A stretch of 64,000 bases of DNA from Plectrocnemia conspersa (lineage: Eukaryota; Arthropoda; Insecta; Trichoptera; Polycentropodidae). The notes below the pieces were generated by a model that was not told the origin of the DNA, searched no databases, and saw only the letters and a program-made list of their open reading frames with translations. The translations under genes and the position numbers were made by a program. The stretch spans positions 1-64,000 of the forward strand of contig VTFK01000362.1 in assembly GCA_009617715.1 (NCBI GenBank), read 5' to 3'. Positions 56,046 to 64,000 of the stretch are shown here, in pieces (position 1 is the stretch's first letter; every line of letters starts with the position of its first letter).

Positions 56046-57900
56046 TTGTACAGAAATTGTTAATTTAAAAGTGACCCGAATCCATTAAAATCTCTGATCG
56101 TCACGTGCACTTGTATAATGACGGCAAGCTGATTAAGCTTGTTCTGAAAGATGTAAATACTTTAATGAGTAATTGCGACATATTTTAATTTCACGCTCAA
56201 GGACAGTATTTTATTTTAAAAGTAATATTTTAATTATTTAAAAAAAATGCAATGCATCATCTATTTCTAGTTTTAGCTACTTCTCTTTAGATAGACAATA
56301 TACATTGCGGTCTTAAGTCAATATTGCGATCATCATAAGTATATGAATGAAACAAGTCGATGAACCTATATATTTTGCTTTACAATGGTGACTGGAGCGC
56401 TTTTAAAATATTCCACATTTTCACATACAGAGGTAGCCAACAATTTTCAGTACCTAGCACAAGTGCCGTTCAATGTTGTGTCCCTATTCAGAGGAGAGTA
56501 ATTTACGTTGCAACGTGGTGAAACTGAAGGCTCGCCTTTGTTTCACAATGCTTTTGTAATTTTTTTCTGTTCGAGTGTCAGATTACGCTTACGTTTGCTA
56601 TTTTTGAATTGGTATTTTGTTGCAAAAAGTGTGTTTTACATAGTTTTTAATCAAGAATAAAAAAATATGTTGGAGAACACATTTTTAATAAACTTCTCTA
56701 ATCAATTTATTTTGTGGTGTGAAATTTTAAGAAGTTGCTTGGTGAAGTTCTTACCTGTGATAATATATTGGCAAGATGTTTAATTAAAGTATGATTGATG
56801 AGCCAATATTTGTAAAATATTTGTTTGTACTATCTTAAATGAAATTAGAAAAAAATCTCATTTTTCTCTCAATATATCCGAGTGATTAATGTCGCTTCAA
56901 AATCCATGGTCCTTTGTGCGTCTTTATTTTGTTTCAAAATGCAAGTCATTGAGACGTTCCTACTAAAAAAAAAATCATTTACGCCTTAGAAAAGCAATTG
57001 TGAGTAAAATATGTATCAACCGTATTTACTATGAACGAAATTCGTAGAATTCGTTCGTTGAACGATACTAAATGTTGCAAAAGCCCACCGTTTATTATCT
57101 TTTAACCCTTATTTTTGTGTTACGCTTTTGTATTTGTTGTTTCAATACACAAAGATTTAATTACAATCAGTTTAATAATTCGATCGCGATTAATGAATTT
57201 CTAGTTATTTAATTTATATGCAAATCTTTAAATATATATAAAATTTGTTTCAAACATTATTAGCTATTGTATATACAATTAATTCGATAAAATTATGTAA
57301 TTAAAATGTTCCACCAATTTTACTTAATTAATTTAATCATAGCTGATCTTAATTCTGGTAATTTTAAAAAGTGTTAAATAATAAATTACGCATTTTCTTT
57401 TTGACGCCCCCTCATTGATCAATCATTCGCACAACATTATGTTGTGCATATTTTATAAAAGTAATAAATGATTATTATTAGGAAATATTTTTTTAATTTC
57501 ATATTATTTTACAGGCATTTAATCAATTTTTTTATTCAATATTCGAATAGTGAAAAAGTACTGATTGATGCTGTTGACGATAAAACTATTCTTTAAAAAT
57601 TCTAATTTTGGGTTTCAGAACGTCTTTAAAAATTACGATCACGTCCTTTTTTGCTGACGGTTAAGGTCAGGACCGCCACACTAGCCGCCTCATTTATGGC
57701 TGTCGCTATCTATCTCCTTAATATTGCATATTTAATATTATATACGAGGAACTGGTTCGATTTGTATTATTAAAATAATATTGTTTTTTTCTTAATATTT
57801 TTTTGTGTTATTTTCAATATATTTTTTTGTATTGAAATAATTAAATCTTATGTTTTTTTACCATCGTATCTCATTGGACTTGATTTAATTTTTTAAATAA
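56046..57900. other. Intergenic, one moderately complex segment
   Basis: The segment 56380-56620 is less AT-rich (ACGTTGCAACGTGGTGAAAC). Its minus strand contains KRKRNLTLEQKK, which recalls the start of pogo/Tigger-type DNA-binding domains, but too little is readable to call. The rest is AT-rich and featureless. Confidence 0.35.
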
Positions 57901-57910
57901 AAACTGTCAT

Positions 57911-57960
57911 GCTATGACAGTGTCAAAAGCCTTCTCGATGTCAAAGAGATCCATATTGGT
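57911..57960 (-). pseudogene. Tiny Jockey-type reverse transcriptase fragment
   Basis: The minus strand reads TNMDLFDIEKAFDTV followed by a stop shortly after. FDIEKAFDTV is the catalytic motif A seen also at 20624 and 38340. Only about 15 codons are recognisable. Confidence 0.75.
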
Positions 57961-59060
57961 ATTGTTACAAATATTAAACTTTTTTGAGTGAGCTAGTGAG
58001 TCATTAAAATCCAAGACCAAATTGTGAACCTAAAACCGTTTTATATTAATTATGTATTTTTTTTAAATAATTTAATCGGAAAAACAGTTATAGTGCACAT
58101 CTAAAATAGATAAAACTCATTACTACTATCGCCAAAAACATCCTTGTGTTTGGCAAGTCCGTTGAGAAGCTGGATAAGCGCCGACGCTCTGGCTGCAACG
58201 GATCAGAATAAGGGATGCGATCGTGACTCTTTAAGGCACTCTAAAGATTGACGGGTTTTTGACACTGCACCTTAGCAACATTAAAAAGCTTTTAAGAGCT
58301 CTTTAAAAACTAAATTATTATTAATATTTGTTTATATTTACTTCATAATACATATTGAAATTATATACAAAATTGTGATTACATACAAAATACATATTGA
58401 AGTTGAGTAATTAATAATTTATAATTAAAACTCATTAAGCGATAATTTGCAATATAAATTAAATTAAGGAGGTAAATTTAATTTTAATTGTATACCTCAA
58501 TATCACAATATTTCGTCGGAAAAAGCCCATTGAATTTAAAATGCTTCCAATATGATTCACAAATTTAGCTTAAAAGTAATTATATTTATGTACATTCTAT
58601 ATATATATGAATATATACTATATATAGGTATATAATTCGCAAATTAAATACCTGATAAAATGATAAGAGCGATAATTTTGTTTATGTTGAAACGTGTTTC
58701 TTAAAATTTTAAAAGCTTCTACCGGAAATGTTATAAAACTATATCGAAAATATATAAAAACTGTACTTTACATGGAAATAAATAAAAAATAAATCACTGT
58801 GTTTGATATAAATCAAGTTATCTAGTCATTATGGCACAGATCTTGTTGTACAGTGTAACCAATAAAAAACATCTTAGTGAAAATATCCGTAAATAAATTG
58901 AGAGGTTTTTTCTTGTTATAATACGTCGACGCGTTATACAAAATTTACGACGTCGATTTAAAGAGTGACAGTTTCCATTTCTATGACATATTTTTTCACT
59001 TAGGTAACACAAATATTTTGGCAATTAAATTCATGTTTATTGTTTAATAGAATATTTTAA
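57961..59060. other. AT-rich spacer with a small island
   Basis: 58130-58260 is less AT-rich (GCGCCGACGCTCTGGCTGCA) and next to the Jockey fragment, so it may be more of that element, but I cannot read protein motifs in it. The minus-strand frame 58818-59024 has no motif. Confidence 0.35.
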
Positions 59061-59070
59061 ATTTATCTTA

Positions 59071-59433
59071 ATGTATAATTCATCCGCTCTTCGCCGTTGT
59101 TCCAGTTTCCGGTTTCCTCGAATTAATTATCGCACTACAGTAAACATTATCGCGACTCTTGCAGCGATAACAAAGGGCTTCAGATGTAATATTAATGATA
59201 ACAAACGCAATCCGTTCCGTTTTATACCCCTAAACTCATTAAACAAATCGCGCTTTATGTCCACCAACCCTAACATTAAATTTACGCCAACGACGGCTCA
59301 AAGAAAATCCCAAAGAGACCACCCCCATGTATTAAGTTCGGGTCCTGAAATTGCCGCTTTGACGCCGTTTCATAATATGGTGACCATTTGTTATGGGTTA
59401 TATGATATTTTGTCTATTTTAAGCGAACTTTAG
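59071..59433. promoter_or_regulatory. Candidate enhancer with four GATA cores
   Basis: TTATC at 59127-59131 and 59147-59151 and GATAA at 59166-59170 and 59197-59201 put four GATA-factor cores within 75 bases, in a non-repetitive, less AT-rich block. A 120-codon plus-strand frame happens to span the block. It has no splice or promoter context and its composition is not protein-like, so I favour regulatory DNA. Function is inference. Confidence 0.3.
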
Positions 59434-60269
59434 AATATAAATTACCCATTTGTAGATACAATTTATAAAGAAGTTTTAGATTTTACAATTAAAAATATTT
59501 AAAATGATTTCTTACTATCACCTTAGCTGATAAATATACAAAATAATGTTTTTGATTAATTTAATCGAAAAATATTTTATTATCTATTTTTGTAGTAAAT
59601 CTAATGAATTTAAAGACAAGAGAAATTCAGCCAGTCTGCAATAAAATAAATAATTAAAAACATACATTATTAAGAACGTTACCCGCTTTGTAGCAATTGA
59701 TAAATAAAATGTATTAATCAGCACAATACGATTTTCTTAAAAATAAATGGTCACCCCATTCTAGGAGATGAATGAAAGTATTTCTCCGATTTATTGCCGT
59801 CTCCGCTCAAAGTCCGGCCTTGGCTTGTGGTTTCTGTCTAGATTCAAATTACAACTCTTTTTTGGACCCTCTCTGTGTTGTCGAAATTTAATCAGATATT
59901 TGACATTTTCAGATTAAAGATCGTCAGATATCAAAGGCTTAATTTAAAGCTCATTTTATAGCACACAAATAAACTCTTCTATAAGAAGAACATTTATTAT
60001 TTCTCATTGTATTTATTATTGCAAACTTTATAAACGGCAACTGATTTCAAAAATCAGCGTGAAATTTAATCTTGAATTTATGGCAAAAATCTTGATACAC
60101 AATTTACAATAATTAAAATCTGGAAATTTAATATCGCGTTCCATTCTTAGTATTGTATTAGTTAATATGTAACAAGTCATGTTGAATTGTCTTTTTATTT
60201 TTTTACTGCATCTAAATTAAAATCCTTAAAACATATATTTGTAACAGCTTCTTACATTTTATTATATAG

Positions 60270-61640
60270 ATTATTTATTTATTTATTATTATTTATTTAT
60301 TATTTATTTTATTAATTTATTTAGCTTAATAGCTAATCTTTACATCTAACAAATTTAGTAAACATATATAAAAATATATAAAAAATACATAACAAAAAAA
60401 AAAAAAATAAAAATATACAATAATAAAGTCTTAATATTATAATTTATTTATATATGTACGAAGGTGTTTTTTTATTCCATTTATGAAACCCGTTATATTT
60501 TTGCTGTTTCGGATTTCTCTTGGAAGACTATTATATAAATCAAAACCTCCGTACATAATTCCCCTAGCCGTACTCGTTTTCTTATACTTTATTATCTTTA
60601 AATTTTCTCTATTTCTAGTATTATATTTATGTACATCTTTATTTCTTATTAAATACTTATTAAAATATTCTGGTAATATATTATTTTCTAACTTATATAT
60701 AAATACTAAAACATTCATACTCAATATTTCTTGAACATTCAACCATTCTAATCTATCAATCATACTTTTATAATTAGTTAATCTATTTTTATTTAAGATT
60801 ACTCTCATTGCCCTATTTTGTAATTTTTGCAACATTTGTTTATCTAATTTATTTAACATATTTAACAGTGTTGCACAATAATTAAAATGGGGCAATATTA
60901 TACTATTGTAAATTATTTTTTTTGTATTTATACTTAATATATTTCTTAATCTAGATAATAAACCTATTTTTCTACAAATTTTTTTTTTTAATATGTAATT
61001 ACAATGTTCTTTAAAATTTAATTTTGTATCAACAATTACTCCTAAATATTTTATATTATCCACTATTTCTATACTAGAGTTATTTATTACTATTTTGGTA
61101 CTATTATCTAACACATTTTTATAATTAATAAACATACATTTAATTTTATTCTCATTTAATTTAAGTACATTATTCTTTAACCATATTTCTAATATACTTA
61201 ATTCATTATTTAAATTATTTACAATTTCTTTAATGTTATCACCTATGCAATACATTAATGTGTCATCCGCAAATAGATGAATTTTACATTTTTTTCACGT
61301 TATTAACTATATCATTAATATACAAAACAAATAACAATGGTCCCAATTTAGACCCTTGTGGCACTCCATAAGACACTAATTTCTCTTCAGAATATACATT
61401 AATATATATATAAGTAATTATTAAACCATCTTAAAACTATATCACTTATACCTATACTCTCCAATTTCTTTAACATTATTTTTCTGTCTATTGTTTCGAA
61501 GGCTCTCTTGAAATCCAAGAAAACTGCTCCAATGATTTTGTTTGTATCCTTAGCCAACAGCCAATCATTTATCACTACTTGTAATGCAGTTTGAGTCGAA
61601 TGCTTTTCTCTGAATCCCGATTGTTGTTCACATATTATGT
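60270..61640 (-). mobile_element. LINE (CR1/Jockey group) with partial reverse transcriptase
   Basis: The 3' end is at about 60270 with an (AAAT)n-type tail and a 3' UTR at 60300-60436. The coding remnant extends up to about 61640, where similarity to reverse transcriptase stops. The element is therefore 5'-truncated. A shorter copy lies at 55675-56045 in the same orientation. Confidence 0.88.
60437..61640 (-). pseudogene. Non-LTR reverse transcriptase, frameshifted
   Basis: Minus strand, in order: EQQSGFREKHSTQTALQVV (about 61570-61640), AVFLDFKRAFETIDRKIML (motif A, about 61480-61540), VSYGVPQGSKLGPLLFVLYI (motif B, about 61310-61375), then after a frameshift near 61290 HLFADDTLMYCIGDN, with the catalytic DD at about 61260-61275. 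A 272-codon open frame (60437-61255) follows with KYLGVIVDTKLNF and the thumb region, ending at 60437. The motif set is diagnostic of CR1/Jockey-group LINEs. A stop/shift between motifs A and B near 61420 also breaks it. The endonuclease domain is missing. Confidence 0.9.
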
Positions 61641-64000
61641 TTTGAGAAGTAATAAATTTATATAATATAGATATAATATAGATATAATAATAGATATAAA
61701 TTTACATTAATTGTAATTTTACTGTATATAAAGCACTTATATATTGTATTATATATTTTTAGACGTCGATTAAAATAGCATGAATTTTAAATTGTATTAT
61801 AACTTAGATCTTTGCAAATAGGCTATAACGATATTTTATACAAAGTTGCCAATTTAAATATATTTGGATCAAAGTATTTTTTTTACTAATGTGTATTAAA
61901 TATCAAAATAATTATTTCTGAAATATGTATTTAGATATAAAATACGATAAAAATAAGATTTTTTTAGCGTAAGCACGAAAGCGACAGACTGGAAAATGTA
62001 TTATTAGCATATGCCGAATTTTAGGCATACGTTTGTTAAATTTACATAATGGATCGCGTCTCGGAATATAATGAATTGACAAAGTAAACTTTGAAGAATT
62101 AAATATAATTTTCCGAGAAAAATCTATATTTGAGATGAAAGATAAGAAACGAAAATATTTTTATTAAATCATTTTTTGTGGAGAGAGTTTTTTCAAAATT
62201 AATTTTTAATTTTATTGGAAATGTTTTATTTATTTATATTTATATATATACATAAATATATTACATGAGCTTTTTTAAAAATTAAAAAAACTTGTCTTAT
62301 GATGAAACAATGATCAAACAAATTAACAAACAATCATACATATCCAAGTGGAAGAACATTAACGGTATTTATTAGTGTTTCCATGCAGGTGTACTGAATT
62401 CGTTGGACCTTACTTTATCAAAACAATAAGAATCAGTGCTAAATCTCTCCTCTGAGAGTACACAAAATCCGATAATTGTATATACATAGATTTAAAAAGT
62501 GCAAAAACTAATGGCCCAAAAAATATTTCGTTTTAAAAAAAAATAATGAAAGCTATTAAATATTTCTGAATCTAATATAATTAAGAACTCAAAGGTCTAA
62601 TTATGAAATCGCATTATTAAAATAATAATTTATTCACATTCGTGCTTTAGTCTATAATAAGTTATACGAGAGTAATGCTTTCACTTACCCGCATCATTTG
62701 GTTTGTCCCATTTCCATATCTCACACATTCACATAATAAATTCCTTTAATAATTTCACATGACATGAGTGCGGTGCAAAATTACACTTCTTTAGAAATTT
62801 CACTCTTAATTGTGAGATTTTTACTACCCAAAATGTACGAATACGCACTTCTTCGGATAAAAGCAGAACAATGTACCTCAATTTCGTTACACAATAAAGT
62901 CGCTTCGTAACGAGCTTGTTAAAAATTCACGACCCTCATTAGAAGTTGCGTGGAAATTAAATTCTGACTTTCACGTTTCACACATCCTTCAATCAAACCG
63001 AGAATACGTCTCAAAGTTGAACTACTATGTTATATCTAATATTGTTCATTACAACCCCTAAGGGCATTACCCACTCCTTTGACTTTCAATCAGAATAAAT
63101 ACTGTAAAGGCTTTTCCGCTCTCGCTGTTTCCCGAGAGGGCGCACGTATCGGTATCAAATTGCTTTTTATTTATTCAAATACTTTAAGGACGTCTCAATG
63201 AATCTCAAACTCATTTATTAGCATTATATAGCTAAACGATTTGATTAAAATTTTACCGTAGATATATACACTTAAAAAAACATACGTTATATCTATATAA
63301 GTTTTAAATATATTCGTAAATGATTTAAATATTTTATTTTATTAGTAAATATCTTAGTGTTACGTCTTTGAATAATATAAAATGTTTTCATCTGGAAATA
63401 AAGTATATTTTAAAATAAATTAAATGACATATCTCTAATTTATATTGGTTAATCGCATAGCTACACAATGGTTTCAATGTCTAATTTCAAACATTAATTA
63501 TAATAATAAAAATAATATTTAAAACCCAAAAAGTTGAGGGTCCGGTATTCACACACTCGCTAGCTTCGGTACCTCATGACAGTGAGCTACCGACAGCTAG
63601 TTATATTAAATTACAAACACTAGTAAGATGTTAATTTATATTAATGGTATGTACTTCTCAACACAAAATTATTAAATAGCGCTCTTAATAACATCAGTAC
63701 AATAACCAGTAAAACAAATCCTTAACTGAGTAATTCATTATTCATAGTCTCAAGCACGATAAGACACACAATTTCAAAGATAATTTACATTTAAAGCAAA
63801 TAATCTAATTACATCTACCTTATAAATGAAAACGCTTTAGTATTAAAAGATACATTTATTAGGACACACACAGTTACGTACAATAAGTAAACATTAACGG
63901 TAAACCTCTTTCAGAATAATTAATCTAGGAGAGAGCTTTTGAAATCCCTAAAGAACGTGTCTATTAAATTAAATTTTAAATAGTTTTCTGATCATCTTTT
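61641..64000. other. Right-hand flank, AT-rich with non-coding islands
   Basis: No gene is firmly supported. The segment 62650-63200 is less AT-rich and includes a donor-like minus-strand GCGG|GTAAGTG (intron side from 62688), which might end a short exon. The segment 63546-63595 is a repeat matching 5886-5925 inverted. The last kilobase is AT-rich with nothing recognised. Confidence 0.4.
63546..63595 (-). repeat. Dispersed repeat, partner of 5886-5925
   Basis: The minus strand reads CTGTCGGTAGCTCACT then GAGGTACCGAAGCTAG. The 5886 copy has CTGTCGGTCGCTCACT and GAGGTACCGCAGCTAG. GGTAGCTCACTG vaguely resembles a Pol III A-box, so a SINE origin is possible. Confidence 0.55.

Noticed and set aside
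60483..60734. 83-codon plus-strand frame
   Set aside because: Antisense shadow of the LINE reverse transcriptase frame at 60437-61255.

Overview
This is a very AT-rich, intron-containing animal nuclear DNA segment. One recognisable multi-exon protein gene lies among many transposable-element remnants: mariner, P-element-like, hAT and piggyBac-type DNA elements, CR1/Jockey-type LINEs and tRNA-derived SINEs. Together with arthropod-style core promoter motifs this points to an insect. Lepidoptera is my best guess from the overall flavour, but nothing here proves the order.

Region 1 (1-8640) is intergenic. A 4.5 kb piggyBac-like shell with TTAA ends (743-5269) carries nested younger insertions: two small hAT elements with 8-bp target duplications, a SINE and a fold-back element. 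It is followed by a complex repeat (7098-7600) and an almost perfect 233-bp palindrome (7826-8058).

Region 2 (8557-24245) is a complete nine-exon + strand gene for alkylglycerol monooxygenase (AGMO/TMEM195), 472 residues by my splice model. All splice phases agree and the histidine ligands are in place. A TATA box and forkhead-type sites sit just upstream. Its introns hold SINEs, a MITE, an hAT transposase remnant and a Jockey-type reverse transcriptase fragment.

Region 3 (24245-51100) is a long gene-poor stretch of dispersed repeats, a degenerate complex repeat array (34.1-36.1 kb) and several islands of less AT-rich sequence that may be regulatory. It also holds what may be a second + strand transcription unit: a perfect initiator plus DPE promoter at 31158-31192 with a short donor-terminated exon, then two exon-like segments at 48742-48874 and 50934-51005. 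The last two join in phase into a 29-codon reading frame. This is the most interesting unexplained item in the window.

Region 4 (51100-64000) is transposon-rich: a decayed P-element/THAP9-like transposase, a near-complete but broken mariner with both terminal repeats, two copies of one LINE 3' end (one with much of the reverse transcriptase), another Jockey-type fragment, and non-repetitive stretches including a GATA-motif cluster near 59.1 kb. No tRNA, rRNA or CRISPR feature was seen.
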